Shown in pieces: positions 1 through 15,742 of a DNA stretch of 64,000 nucleotides (position 1 is the first letter of the stretch; the number at the start of each line of letters is the position of its first letter). The position numbers were made by a program, and so were the translations under genes. Origin of the DNA: Chenopodium formosanum. Taxonomy: Eukaryota; Streptophyta; Magnoliopsida; Caryophyllales; Amaranthaceae. The notes under the pieces were generated by a model. The model was given only the letters and a program-made list of their open reading frames with translations. It made no database searches and was not told the DNA's origin. The stretch is taken from the NCBI GenBank assembly GCA_024500155.1, contig CM044879.1, positions 8,447,501-8,511,500 on the forward strand, in the 5' to 3' direction.

Positions 1-54
1 CGGTTCCAGGAAATCTTTGGATCGATTCTCACCCCGTCCAGGCTCTCTAAACAC

Positions 55-90
<36 letters not shown>

Positions 91-123
91 CATAGGAGAC
101 AATTTATTAAATTACAGGGTGTT
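1..123. other. Flank of the MULE with an A tract
   Basis: Non-coding sequence with a 29-base poly(A) run at about 57-85. No gene is visible. The outer flank of the Mutator-like element begins here; a convincing target-site duplication with the sequence after 7695 was not found by eye. Confidence 0.5.
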
Positions 124-161
124 GTTATTCGTCGCTCCCATTTTACAGGGTAACGCTCCCA
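124..161 (+). repeat. Left terminal inverted repeat of MULE
   Basis: Pairs with 7658-7695 on the opposite strand. The core TATTCGTCGCTCCC is identical in both arms. A second GCTCCCA motif repeats inside the arm. Confidence 0.85.
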
Positions 162-374
162 CTTTTTGTATGAAATTCCAATTGTACCCTTAATATATAA
201 ACACGGTTTTTTCACTCAAGGAGTCACATGCTCACTCCCTCACCATATTCACCATCTCTCTTACTCCAAACTCTCTTAAAATTTGAAATTCAAAATTCTA
301 AATTTAATTAGTTTTAAAAAACAAAAATACAACAATCATCAACAAATAATTTACAAGATTGTACACAAAAAAAG

Positions 375-706
375 ATGGCTGATTCGCGGCGAATTAGAAT
401 CACACACGGAGGGAGGGGTTTCGGCGGCGGTGGCGGCAACGGCGGCGGAGGCTACGGCGGCGGCGAAGAGGTAATTATTTTGAAAAAAAAAAAAATCTGG
501 GAAGTGGACTTCCGCCCATAATTTCCGGAAGTCCACGGAGGATCCGCCTGAAATTTCCGGATCCTCCAAGGAACTTCCGGAAAATTTAGGCGGATGTCCA
601 CTTCCGCCTAAATTTTCCGGAAGTTCCTTGGAGGATCCGGAAATTTCAGGCGGATCCTCCTTGGACTTCCGGAAATTCTGGGCGGAAGCCTGGAATTTCC
701 AGATTT

Positions 707-753
<47 letters not shown>

Positions 754-813
754 GATTAAAATGCTTTGTTATTACTATTATTGTTTTTGTTGTTGTTATT
801 TTAATTTCGTCAA

Positions 814-858
<45 letters not shown>

Positions 859-959
859 GATATGATTATTAGTGGTGTTGTTGTGATTTTTGTTAGTTAT
901 GATGAGCATTATAATTAGTATTATTATTGTTTTTGTTGTTGTTATTTTAATTTCGTCAA

Positions 960-992
<33 letters not shown>

Positions 993-1098
993 GATATGAT
1001 TATTAGTGGTGTTGTTGTGATTTTTGTTAGTTATGATGAGCATTATAATTAGTATTATTATTATTGTTGTTGTGATTATTATTATTATTATTATTATT

Positions 1099-1181
<83 letters not shown>

Positions 1182-1511
1182 AATTATTGTTATTATTATG
1201 ATTATTGTTATTATTATTATACGTATTATTATTATGATTATGATTATGATTATGATTATGATTATGATTATTATTGTTGTTGTTGTTGTTGTTGTTGTTA
1301 TTATTATTGTAATTATTGTTATTATTATGATTATTGTTATTATTATTATACTTATTATTATTATGATTATGATTATGATTAGGATTATTATTATTGTTGT
1401 TGTTGTTGTTGTTGTTATTATTATTATAATAATTATTATAATTATTATTATTATTATTATTATATGATTATTGGTGGTGTTGTTGTTATTTTTGTTATGA
1501 TGAGTATTATA

Positions 1512-1547
<36 letters not shown>

Positions 1548-1583
1548 GTTGTTGTTGTTGTTGTTGTTGTGATTATTATTATT

Positions 1584-1646
<63 letters not shown>

Positions 1647-3643
1647 ATTGTTATTATTGTCATTATTATTATTATTGTTATTATTATTAGTATAATTATT
1701 ATTATTATTATTCTGATTATTATTGTTGTTGTTATTTTTATTGTACATCGAGGGTTCTGGTGCTCGTCATGCAATATCACGACGTTTGAATGCGTCAATT
1801 AGGAGACAGTCTTCTCGTCCAGCACCGTCACAGCCCGAGCAGCAATACGGGTCTACTAGTGGTTGGTCGGGAGACCAACAGTCGGGTAGTAGTCGGCCTG
1901 TGTATTCGGCAGGTAGAGCACCAATATCATCTGACGATGACGACGAAGACTTGGGTAGTCATGCTGATGACCAAGATGAAGAATCGGGCCCTCAGGATTA
2001 TCATATGGTATATAGGGGTCAATATGGGAGATTTGTTGGTAGTGGATCGAGTCAGCCTACTACTAGCTCTGCAGAGACATGGTTAGTGCAGGAGCCGATG
2101 CCGGGTGGTCCCGAGGATGGGACTGTTATCCCTAGTTTTGGTGGTCACGTGGCCCGATATATATGGGCGGAGCAGGAGCGTAGTGTTTTGCGGTGTTTGA
2201 GTAGGACAAAGTTGTGTGCTGATCTGGTTAGGTGGCGAGGTCGTCAATCAGCGGAGAACCAACAGTCGATTGATGCCAGTTGGTTGTCTCACTTACCCGG
2301 ACTTATGTTCAAAAGACTTGATTGGCCGTTGATTTCTGCATTTGTTGAGAGATGGCAGCCAGATACAAACACATTTCATATGCCATTTGGAGAGATCACG
2401 ATCATGTTGCACGATGTGTACAACATTCTCGGGCTACGTGTTCATGGGCAGATGGTCACCACTACACCTAGCACGGACGTGCTACGAGACGCTTGCTCGG
2501 TTACCATGGATATGACCCCGGATGATTTATCTGAGATTTGCGGCACGAAGACGATTTGGCAGGGTAGTGGGGTGTTGACTGATAAGATTTTGGAGTCGAC
2601 ATTGGAGGTTGAGAGAGAGTGGGGTGATCAGTGTCATGCGTACGTGTGGTTAGTGCTTGGAGGTACATTGTTTGTAGACAAGAGCGGTAACCGTACACAT
2701 CCTTCCTTCCTCCACGAGCTATGTTATGAAGATGTCCCTATTAACGAGTACGCATGGGGAATAGCTGCACTAGCTTATTTGTATCGGCAATTGGGTACGG
2801 CATCACGGAAGGGTGCTGATTCGATCGCTGGATGTCTGACGCTGCTGCAAGCGTGGATTTACGAGTACTTTCCGTGCTTTCGGCCTCAGCAGGGTACCTT
2901 GACGAGGGACCTTAATATCCCTCGTGCGTCTGTTTGGGATGTTGGTGCGGGATGTCCTAGCAAGAACTTGGAGCGCCTATTAGCATTTCGTACTAGAATT
3001 GATGCGCTGACTGAGCGGGAGATGAACTGGCTACCGTACGGAGTTGATCCTGGGGAACGAGTCCCCTCCACTTTATTCATTGGCTGCATCCGGTACCGTA
3101 ACATCATTGAGCCGTACATGCCCGACAGAGTCGTTCGACAGCTTGGATTCGTGCAGGGGATTCCACGTCACATTATCAGGCCAGAGAAGGCTAAGAGGCC
3201 GACTAACTTGAAGATGTACCGGGTAGACTTTCCGACCGAGATGACAGATGTGATGTGGAAGAGGTTTGTCCCTGACGCGTCTCATAGTTTAGTATTTGGT
3301 GCCCTCACCAGACTTGTTGCTGGAGCTCCTACAGTTTTGCCAGGTTACATGCAGTGGCTGTATAGGTTTTCTCACCCTCGGGTATCTCCAAGTTCAGGAG
3401 TTACAAGCAACCTTCCAGAACGGACTAACACTGATTATGTAAGTTTTTGTGCTTATTGTACTATTAAGATTGACGAATAATAATTGTTTTTTATTTAATA
3501 TATTTTTGTTTGATTCGCAGTGGATGAGTCGGTCCATGGAGATTCACCAAAGAGCATTGGCGGAGTATCCTCACATGTCGCATGAGACCAAGGCATTGAC
3601 TGAGCAGCTTTTATTTGATTGGAAGTCAAAAATGGGGATGTAG
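375..3643 (+). CDS. Plant mobile domain (PMD/MAIN-like) protein carried by the MULE
   Basis: Proposed exons are 375-470, 1753-3438 and 3521-3643, giving 634 residues. Exon 1 starts at an ATG and encodes MADSRRIRITHGGRG followed by a Gly-rich stretch, ending at GAAGAG|GTAATT. Exon 2 follows an AG at 1751-1752 in the same phase, and exon 3 follows TTCGCAG, joining TAT to TGG. Intron 1 contains a palindrome cluster and microsatellite. The protein has an acidic low-complexity segment (SSDDDDEDLGSH) and then a PMD domain with motifs such as LVRWRG, PFGEITIMLHDV and LGLRVHG. PMD proteins (PF10536; MAIN and MAIL1 in Arabidopsis) act in nuclear silencing and meristem maintenance, and transposon-borne relatives occur in MULEs and gypsy elements; its role in transposition is unknown. 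Without exon 1 the first in-frame ATG would be at 2005. The domain call is firm; exon 1 is inferred from matching phase and splice sites. Confidence 0.8.
504..690. repeat. Left six-module palindrome cluster in PMD intron 1
   Basis: Six modules of about 30 bp, each with a core like CCGCC-YNAAATTT-CCGG bounded by short inverted arms (for example GGAGGATCC...GGATCCTCC). Modules 1-3 have the core in one orientation and modules 4-6 in the other, so the whole block also folds on itself around about 593-600. The same arrangement recurs at 7139-7328. It lies between exon 1 and the microsatellite. Confidence 0.9.
707..1740. repeat. Poly(T) and ATT/GTT microsatellite block
   Basis: A T tract (about 709-751) followed by about 1 kb of interrupted ATT, GTT and ATG trinucleotide repeats. 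It includes a duplicated unit: the segment around 770-900 recurs at about 925-1040 with its GTTTTTGTTGTTG and GTCAACATT landmarks. Long reading frames across it code only for poly-Ile/Val/Asn/Thr and are artefacts of the repeat. Confidence 0.9.
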
Positions 3644-3826
3644 ATTGTTGTTTAGTTATTTGAACTGTTTTATTACTTGTTTGAACTACTTATTATTACT
3701 TTGTTTTTTAGATCTCAAGGGATGTAAGAACAGAACTGGACTTTTTTTTTTTTTTTTTGTGGCGTGTAATGTTAAACAGCTTAGTTAAAGTACATTAAAC
3801 TGTACCTAATCGAAATACATTACAAA

Positions 3827-7424
<3,598 letters not shown>

Positions 7425-7657
7425 TATTCTAGATCCGTCGGAAAAAACTTGATGATTTAAATTTTTTTTTTTTTAAAAAATTTTAAGGTGGTCGTGGGGA
7501 CCGATTTGGTTTGATTTTGTGGGGACCGATGTGCTCGGGATTTACAGTGTACTACTTTGAGGGGACCAATAGTAGGTAAAATGTGCATGAAGGGAACAAA
7601 GTCCTCTTTTTATATTACAATTTCGATGAAGGGCATATTTGTCCATTCAAGTCAAAA

Positions 7658-7695
7658 TGGGAGCGTTACTATGTAAAATGGGAGCGACGAATAGC
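7658..7695 (-). repeat. Right terminal inverted repeat of MULE
   Basis: Reverse complement of the left TIR at 124-161 with about three mismatches. Confidence 0.85.
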
Positions 7696-7821
7696 GATTC
7701 ACATTTTTAATTGAATTCATACTGTGCATGTTTTATAATTGTTTTTTAATTTTGTTTGATAGAATTTTAATGGTTTATACTTTGTTATTTTGTTTTATTA
7801 TTTGTTTTTTTTTTTTTAATT

Positions 7822-8215
7822 ATGAAGCATAAGAGAAAATATGAATCGGGTTGTGAAAAGCGTAAAAAGAAAAAACAGAAAGAAAAGTTAGTTCGATCTC
7901 AAAGAGGAGCAATTGATAATTTTTTTTTTTTTTTCTAAAAATTCAGATTTTTCTACTATTAGTAATGAAAATGTTGTTGATGTAGTTGATGAAAATGCTA
8001 CTGTGCCCACTGATGTCGATATATCTGATCATATTGCTACTAGTAATGATGATAATGTTCACTTAGATGATGAAATTAGAAATAATGATGTGGATATGAA
8101 TGTTAAAAATGCTTGCTGTGATAATGATGAGAATGGTGATTGTGCTACTAATAATATTTCAATTTGCTTCCAAAAATGCTGGAAGAACAAGATTTTTAAA
8201 ATGATTCTCATGTAA
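7822..8215 (+). pseudogene. 5' fragment of a hAT (ZMYM1-like) transposase, frameshifted
   Basis: An ATG at 7822 opens MKHKRKYESGCEKRKKKK then ...RSQRGAIDNFF, which matches the usual basic, Lys-rich start of plant hAT-family 'zinc finger MYM-type 1-like' transposases. The frame stops in a long T tract at about 7921-7934. An acidic, Asn/Asp-rich continuation (SNENVVDVVDENATVP...) runs on in another frame from about 7935 to 8215. The T-tract length change therefore looks like a frameshift. Nothing of the zinc finger, DUF4371 or dimerisation regions follows. A GGGCCCC...GCACCGGGCCCC segment at about 8300-8335 is of a kind I have seen in introns of these genes. The fragment sits directly beside the right end of the MULE. 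Confidence 0.6.
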
Positions 8216-10450
8216 TCCATAATTTTGGTGAACTTTTTTAATATGAAATTTATATAATATTGGGCATATATTATTTATGAATTACATCTACATTATTTAG
8301 GGCCCCACTTTTATATTTCGCACCGGGCCCCAAAAAAGTCCGAGACGGCATTGGTCACTAACACTCGCCCCACCATGGCCAACACCCCCACCACCAGCCA
8401 CACTGCGGTCACCACCACCAGGCCACCTTTTTCACCATTTGAACCTTTGTGAAATCATCGTAATCACCCAAAATTCTACCCAAGCCACCAACAATTACCC
8501 ACCACTGTTGTACCTTACCCCTACCACCCAAAACCCACAACCCACCACCTTAACCACCCTAAAATCCATTCAAGCAAACCAAATCATCCCAAACTAATAA
8601 AAACCACTCCACTTTCGAATATCCCATCCAACCCAACGGCCATCGACAACCACCCTCTAAAACCTAGAATTCTCAACCAAACCATTTAATGCAAAACACC
8701 CAATCACTAGCCACATATTTTTAATATATTATTGTATAAACATTCAAAATTTAATATAATTAAATTATTTTTCTTTATTATCATATTTTTTTACCACTTT
8801 TAAAAAACAAACTTCGACAAAACTATTTAATAATGTTGAGTTTTAAAGGGGAAGGTTTTGTAATAATTAAGAGAAATTAACTCTTCAATCCTAAAATATT
8901 TTTGACAACAAATATTGCATATAATTATTTAATTGCTTGTTGTAACCCTAATTGAAAAATGTATATTAGAAGTAAGAATTACATTCTTAACCTCATTTTC
9001 ATGATTGCTTAATATAAATTGGTTGTGCTTGAATTTGTTTGAGAAGTCTTATATAGACGAGGTAGCACTACAAAAATTCTATTATTAGTAATCAACAGTT
9101 GTTTTATGGAACTGCTAAATCTCTATCTCATAGAAATCCACTTTCCAGCAATAATCTACTAATCTACCAAGTGATCATATACTAATAAATCACAAGTTCA
9201 ACATTAAGCATGCAACATCATCCTTACTATATTACAATACTATAATGTTTTTGACAGCATATGAAATACCAGTAAATTTAGATATGAAATTAAGGTTTGT
9301 GTGACCATACTATATTTGACAGCATTAGAGAGGTGGCTTTTTCTTAAAACCCTCACCGAGTAAACATTTAAAATGGAACAGTATATGAAATACCAGTAAA
9401 TTTAGATAGTATTCACTGTGATCCTTACCATGCTTATTTAATTTTAATGTTTTGCTGTTTTCCTTTTTTCCATTGAGCAGTAAAACTGGGCTAATTACTC
9501 TATGCATTCAGAAAAATATTTAGCCTGTTTGAAGTCTGCAACTGAATGTTCAAAGTTGCAAAAGTCCTCGCTGTGGAATTGAAGCAAGAAACATTTATAA
9601 AGGGTAATAATAGTACATGAAGTTTATACAGTTTCTCATTGTCATACTTTAGATGTTAAATATTTACAATGTTTTGCTCTTTTATTATTTTCCTTGAGCA
9701 GGCTAATCAATTTGGACTATTTTTCTCTTAGGTGTCCGAAATTAAATACCAGGCTAGGTTGCATAATTATTCAACCTGAACAATGTGAAGCATAAACAGG
9801 TTGATTGAAATTTATGATTTACCTTCTTCAGTTTTTGATCAGAGTCTCTAATTTATCATCCTGAATCAAGCTACTTCCTTGAACAGCAGGCTGTATGTAA
9901 AGACATGGATGCAAACTTCATCAAGGTAGTGTTTGACTGTGCACAAAGATATACTGCAGTTTGTATCTCAAAATATCATTATAATTAATAATCAGTTGAT
10001 GGATACAGATTTTGCAAGGATCCAAGTACTCAAAGATATAAATCAGATTAGGCTTGACTTGTTTGATCTTCATTTTACCATCAACAATTAGTTCAACTAT
10101 AATGTGTACATTTTAATGATAAAGTAATAAAAAAAAAGAAGCAATTGTACAATCAGCAATCAGCAATCGTTGAAACTTCTATATTAAATACCATAAGATG
10201 AGAAAGGCTCCTCAGTTGGAATTGTTTACTAGCATAGAGATATGTCTTTCTCAGCATATTATTCAGCATAAACTAGCTTCTGCATTTTTGTAGCAAGTCG
10301 AGCATGTAAAAGGGAATAAGACAGCAGAATCTGATGTATATCTAGCTCTGAATTCAAGCTAGGGACCAACAATTATATCTCACCATAAAGTCTAGGCACA
10401 CAAAAGGAGAAAATGGAATCAATGGAAAAGAAACATACATAGCATATCTT
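8216..10450. other. Non-coding stretch upstream of the first MIR399 copy
   Basis: No convincing gene. About 8340-8700 is a C-rich, CCACCA-rich low-complexity tract. From about 8940 onward the DNA is a diverged copy of sequence elsewhere in the window: 9895-10060 resembles 28462-28600, 10080-10350 resembles 24410-24700, and about 8970-9000 resembles 24715-24745. These are ancient segmental duplications that carry the MIR399 genes. Confidence 0.6.
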
Positions 10451-10453
10451 TCA

Positions 10454-10520
10454 GCATATGCTCCTCAAATTTGGCACAATCCCATTTAAGGGAACATTTT
10501 CGAGTAGCTTTAATAGCGCT
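10454..10520 (+). promoter_or_regulatory. P1BS element and TATA-like box of MIR399 copy A
   Basis: GCATATGC at 10454-10461 fits the PHR1-binding site GNATATNC. A TATA-like CTTTAATAGC lies at about 10508. The P1BS is 118 bp before the hairpin, and the same arrangement recurs at copies B and C, with neighbouring matches such as GGCACAATCCCAT. Confidence 0.7.
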
Positions 10521-10571
10521 CTCATTAGATCTCTTACCCAAAGTAAGAACAAAGATAGAAATTGTGAGCTT

Positions 10572-10661
10572 GGTGAATTACAGTGCGATTCTCCTTTGGC
10601 ATGTGGACAATGTCATGCAAAATTTCCGCCATGCCAAAGGAGACTTGCCCTGCCATTCACC
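10572..10661 (+). ncRNA. MIR399: MIR399 precursor hairpin, copy A
   Basis: The two arms pair over about 32 bp: the 5' arm GGTGAATTACAG...CTCCTTTGGCATG and the 3' arm CATGCCAAAGGAG...GCCATTCACC. The mature microRNA is on the 3' arm at 10632-10652, beginning TGCCAAAGGAGA and ending CTTGCCCTG, the miR399 sequence apart from one or two family-variable bases. miR399 is induced by phosphate starvation, moves in phloem and cuts PHO2 (UBC24) mRNA, raising phosphate uptake. The star strand lies in the 5' arm, as in known MIR399 genes. The tandem LTR array starts 440 bp downstream. Confidence 0.92.
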
Positions 10662-10957
10662 ACTACAATAATTTATTCGTAGCCTCAACAACAAAGTACA
10701 GCTCCAACCATTGAGTTTACAATGATCCAAGGAGTATAAGAAAGTTTAAAGTATAGGGAATCAATAGTTCGATACAGGTTTGAATATTATCCCTCTATGA
10801 TCCTTTTTCATACTGATATTCTTTCATCATTTTTCTTGTTTCCCTTTTCATTGAACAGGTCAATTTGGACTAATTTTCTCTTGGAGATTAAGGGAATGTA
10901 GTGAAGCATGGACAGTATTACTAAGAAATACCTTCTGCGATTCAACTTTTCATGAGA
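10662..10957. other. Downstream region of MIR399 copy A
   Basis: No gene. The part around 10790-10890 (GAACAGGTCAATTTGGACTAATTTTCTC) is paralogous to about 28255-28345 downstream of copy C, and a weaker match lies at about 9660-9730. Confidence 0.5.
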
Positions 10958-11102
10958 GTCCAATATTTTATCATTCATTCAAGTTACTTTTTCAGATAGG
11001 TAAAGCTCAAAGGAAAGCAGTGTACACAGACTTCACCAAGCCCTGCGCGCTCTACTGCAAATATGCAATCTTCTGAGCTCAAAGCTAGGCTTCCACTAAG
11101 TC
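10958..11102. repeat. 145-bp direct repeat, left copy
   Basis: Runs from GTCCAATATT to CCACTAAGTC and ends exactly where LTR1 begins. By eye it is identical to 22989-23133, which starts exactly where LTR3 ends. This behaves like a greatly enlarged target-site duplication around the retrotransposon array. Confidence 0.9.
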
Positions 11103-13717
11103 TGTAATCCCCCGTATTTTTAAATATATTAGTAATGAAATTATATTTTATTCATAATATTTATTTGTATTTTTTTTCAGATTTAATTTCAAAAGTTTCA
11201 AATTATTTTTGGGTTTGATGAACGATTTTATTACAAAGAACTTTTTATGAACCTTTCTTCACTAATTTATATCCAGCAAACAAACCAAACCCACTTTCTT
11301 TTCTTAATTGGCCCATTAATTTTATGAGGCCCAATCTTAAAACTAACCCTACACCACTCTCTCTCCTATAAATACCCCATACATCCCCAAAATTTCCCAC
11401 ACAAAAAGGTTAGTCTTATTTTCATCCTCCTTTGTTTCATTATTTTGCTTAATGTTATTTTAATTGTTTTGGGTTTTGATTTTAGTATAAAGATTATATT
11501 TTTAGTATTAAATTATATTTTAATGGTATAAAGATTATAAATTTCAGATTATATTTATGTTATAAATTTCATATTTTATGAATTATAAACCTAGGGTTTC
11601 AATTTATTGAAAATCATGATTTTAGGGTTTTTATGAACAATTGATTTAGGGCTTTTATAGTAATGATGTTTTGAAATTTTGGTGATTATATTACTAATTA
11701 GTTTCCAGATTATTTTGAACACGTAAATTCGTGTTTTAATGTTTAGATTTCGGTTCGTTAATATTAATCCCGTTTTAATCCCGATCAGGTTCTGAACTCA
11801 TCCGATTTTGACAAAAAAGTAGTGTTTTCCATGTGGAAACGATGTTTTAAGAAAGACTCACTACCTTTGGTAGTGAGCACCACCCTCTCGTGGCCAAATT
11901 CTGCTTCTAAATATGATTTTCGGGCAGTTTTTCATTTTTAACGAAGTTTTTTATTTTAAAAATTTTATCCTTGAGTTTGATTAATAAAATTAATTATTTT
12001 TAAAGTTAATTAAGCATATAAATATATGTTTTATTTATTTTAATAAGTTTTTCATCATATTATATTGTTGGAAATTACTTGGGATAGTAATATTAATTGT
12101 TGGTTGTTTTCTAGGAAGTGATTATTCCCTAGGAGAATTTTAAGTGATTAAAAGTGGCTCAAAAGGATTGTTTGTATGAGGTACGTACATGTCTACTTCG
12201 TTATAAGTAGTATCATGTTTAGGTACCAAAAGGAAAGAACTTAGTTTCATGATTAGGGAACACTTGGATGGAAATTGTTTGGTTACACATTGATTTAATT
12301 CATGTGCTTATGTTTATGAAACATGTTTTGGTGAATTGATTATGTTTGTATGGAATTATGGATGCAAACATGTTGAATTATATTGGATAAAATGTTTGTA
12401 TGGAATGTTGATACAAGCATAATTTTATTGGATTGGTTTGTTAACCACATTTGGTTTATTAAAGGATTGGAATTGAATGGTTTAAGTGGAATGAATTTAT
12501 TAATTATTCCACAAGGTTATTATTATTTATTTATTACTCAATCATAACTTGTTAGTATGTTGAGTAAAGGTGGATTAAGCCGAAATGGCTAGGTGAGTTG
12601 ACTATGTTCAACAATTTTGGATAATTTGGAAGTTTAATGGAATTAAAGGTTAATTTGTGATGTGATCACCATTGTCTTAAATAAGATTAAAAACGAATTG
12701 ATGTATGATTGTTATGTATGGTCTTCTTGATTGAGTCGGCTATTAATTAAAATTGTAATCACGTAAAGTGAAACATGGATGAGCAATAAAACTCTGGAAA
12801 GCGTGCACTTCTAGAGTATTGACAATTATGGGTTGGGGTACACGGTGGTAGCCCGTGGCTTTTCGAGGCTTGTTTGATCAACATGTCCTCTTCTCTTTTG
12901 GTATTTACATTTTATTTTATAATGAAAGTTAGATGGGATCCTAGACTAACTTTGTGAGAATGGAGTCGCGCCCATTCTTGCATCGCGCTAAACTTTTATT
13001 TCAAATGGTCATTTGGGACCTGGATTGGACAACCTCGTCTATTGCTTACTCCAAACTAAATTAAATTTATTAAATTTATTAAATTGAATATGATGAGTCA
13101 AGTGTTTGGAATTGGTTAGTAAGTATGTTGAGTCAATTGAATTGTCTAAGTGTGGAGACTTGATTAATGAATTCGTGTTGTATGTTTAATTACTTTAATT
13201 AATTGAGCATGCTAGGTTTGGTACGTTGTAGCTTGTATGTACTCAGCTTTGCTGATTGCGTGCTTTTGTGTGTGTTTTCTTTTGGTCATGGCCTTCGCCT
13301 TTCAATGACCCTGTGATGATCCAATTATTACACTTGTATTATTGGGGAGCAGTATGCACAGGTTAGCTTGATGATGTGAAGTTAAGGGATTTGACAAACG
13401 CATTGTCAAGGGATTGGTGTGATTGAGAGTATTCGATTCTTGTGTTGAACTTATTTATGCTTTGCTATTTCGTTTATGTTTTGGATTTTTAATATTGGTT
13501 TGGTTTTAAATAAGGGCCTTATATGGTTCCAATTTGTAAGCTTTGACTTATTCGTTTTCTAAATTGTGTTATTTTAAATACTTAAGTTTGATTTTTCCGC
13601 TGCGATACTTTGATAAAACCTTAACGTTTTAACACGTGGCGGTAACATGTCAATGGTTCTCCACTATTTTATTTAAAGTAAGTGGTTTGAAAAAGGGAGA
13701 ATTATTGGGGTGTTACA
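11103..13717 (+). repeat. LTR1 (2615 bp)
   Basis: TGTAATCCCC...GGGGTGTTACA. An LTR promoter is suggested by CTCCTATAAATACCCC at about 11364-11379, followed by a CACACAAAAAGG start region. By eye it differs from LTR2 at 11179 (A versus G), 11844 (G versus C) and 13618 (A versus G). Confidence 0.93.
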
Positions 13718-13742
13718 AAGTGGTATCAGAGCCAGGTTCGAT
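13718..13742 (+). other. Primer-binding site of internal copy 1
   Basis: TGGTATCAGAGCCAGG from 13721, complementary to the 3' end of plant initiator-Met tRNA and three bases inside LTR1. Compared with the full tRNA complement, one T is missing a little further on. The same site occurs at 18361. Confidence 0.9.
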
Positions 13743-14560
13743 TTAATTACCACTAAATTAATTTAAAGTTTTTAGGCGCCTAACGTTTTAAATCTAATGA
13801 GTTTATTCGACTACCTTATTTAAAGTTAACTTAGATTTTCAAAAATTATTCTATTCTAATATATTTATTTCGGCATTTAATAAAAAAAGTTTATTTATTT
13901 GTTTTATATATTTTCAAAGTATTTTTGTTATTTTGAAATAAAATGAATTTAATTATTTATTTTTATTCCTAACTTGTGTGCTTATTTTGCTTATCGGTGA
14001 GATTTGGGTAGCATTAGAAAGGGCGTATAAAATAGATTATTTATTTCTTTATGCATTGTAATTAATTACTTAATGCTTTTATATTGTATGAAGTGATCAT
14101 GCAAGTTATTTAATTGTGTATGTTCATGTAATGGTGCAAACTTGAGTGATCACTTAGTATCATGTTTAAGGATTAAAGCATGTCATATGGAATGGAATGG
14201 AATGAGATTCTTTGTGTAATGTGAAATGTTTAAATGATTTAATTTATTTGTGTGAAGCATGTAATTATGTGTCTACTAATGTGTGTTAATTTAATGATGT
14301 TATGCACTTGATGCATGAATTTTGGTGGAATTGAATCAAGGGAATTATTTTATTTAATTTTCGTGTGCGTAGGAATGATTAAAAATAAATAATCATTTCC
14401 TTTGAAAGTGACTTATTAGGGGCGATTGTGTGGCCGTGTCCACCTTTCTACCTTAATATATATATTTGATGATTATGAATGTGATTTATTAAGCAAGAAG
14501 AGTTTTTTTCGCGCTGATGTCAGCCTAAGAGTGTGTTACATTTCTAGGTAGAGAAGGAGG

Positions 14561-15477
14561 ATGGCTAACAATGATGCTTTAGCTGCTGCTATTAGGACTA
14601 GTTGAACCAAATTCAATTGACTTGCTTATTAGTTTGCCTACTAGTGAGGTTGTGAGGTGCACCAAGATACATAAGGGTTTACCTTTGAGGATTGGAGAGA
14701 CTGATTTTCCATCTGATCTTATAGAATTTGAGTTGGATGACCTTGATGTCATTTTGGGAATAGATTGGTTAGCCACTTATAAGCTAATATAAGATTGATT
14801 GTGAGATAAAGAATGTTTACTTAAGGAGTTCTTTGGGGGAGATTGTGTATTACAGACGTTTTGGGAAACCAAATGGTATTGGGATTATTTCTGCGTTAAA
14901 GTTGTCAAAACTTGTACGTAAGGGGCATCCTTTGTTCTTTTGTTGTGTGCAAGACTTGGAAATGAGTAGTAAGTGAATGTGGAAGATGTGCCAATTGTGA
15001 ATGAGTTTTGGATGTATTTTGTGAAGAAGAAATATGGGAGCATGAGATTGTGGATCGATTATAGAGAGTTGAAATAATGCCACAATAAAGAATAAGTACC
15101 CACTACCCAAGATCGATGATTTGTTTGATCAATTGAAGGGAGCTAGTGTGTTTTTCAAGATTGATTTACGTTCGGGGTATCATCAATTAAGAGTGGCTGA
15201 TAAGGATATACCTAAGACTGCTTTTAGGATTAGATATGGGCACTACGAGTTTACAGTTTTGTCTTTTGAGTTGACCAATGCACTTGCAATTTTTATAGAC
15301 TTGATGAATCGAGTATTCCATGAACAAGTTTGTAGTTGTTTTTATTGATGATATTTTGGTATACTCGAAAAGTGAGGAAAACATGAGCCATTGGGAGGCC
15401 GAGGATGATATGAGAAAGAGATAACCTAAGTTGTTTAATGAGGTGAGTTACGAGGGCGTAACTCTTGTTCTTTAAGG
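14561..15477 (+). pseudogene. Remnant gag-pol of internal copy 1 (protease, RT, chromodomain-end scraps)
   Basis: An ATG at 14561 opens MANNDALAAAIRTS, a gag start that stops after 14 codons. It is joined to the protease region: LISLPTSEVVRC...DDLDVILGIDWLATYK (the ILGIDWL motif, about 14600-14790), then frameshifted. RT pieces follow: FGKPNGIG, MRLWIDYREL, and an open stretch with DLFDQLKGASVFFKIDLRSGYHQLRV and KTAFRIRYGHYEF (15121-15348). FIDDILVYS (the YxDD-type box) is in another frame just after. SHWEAEDDMRKR, the typical end of a chromovirus polyprotein, then follows directly, so most of RT, RNase H and integrase are deleted. Stops and frameshifts make it non-functional. Confidence 0.85.
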
Positions 15478-15730
15478 GGGGTAGAATGCGTATAATTTCG
15501 CGTTTTTTTTTACCCTATTTTATGCTATTTTATGGTGTTTTCATGCTTTTCATAGCGATTTTATTTGTTTACGCATCTAGTGAAGTGCGTAAATTGGAAT
15601 GGTGATAAAGTATTAGTGTCGATATTATGACACAATTGGGATATAATTTTGAAATTTTTGAAATGGCTTTATGCAAAAGTTTTGCAATTTAAGGGATTTT
15701 GTGCTAAGTTTCGGGACGAAACTTCTTTTA

Positions 15731-15742
15731 AGAGGGGTAGAT
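15731..15742 (+). other. Polypurine tract before LTR2
   Basis: AAGAGGGGTAGA lies immediately before TGTAATCC of LTR2 and is the expected primer for plus-strand DNA synthesis. The same tract precedes LTR3 at about 20371-20382. Confidence 0.75.

Noticed and set aside
942..1802. Long open frames on both strands coding poly-Asn, poly-Ile, poly-Val and poly-Thr
   Set aside because: They follow the trinucleotide repeat in every frame and have no domain; the region is an intronic microsatellite.
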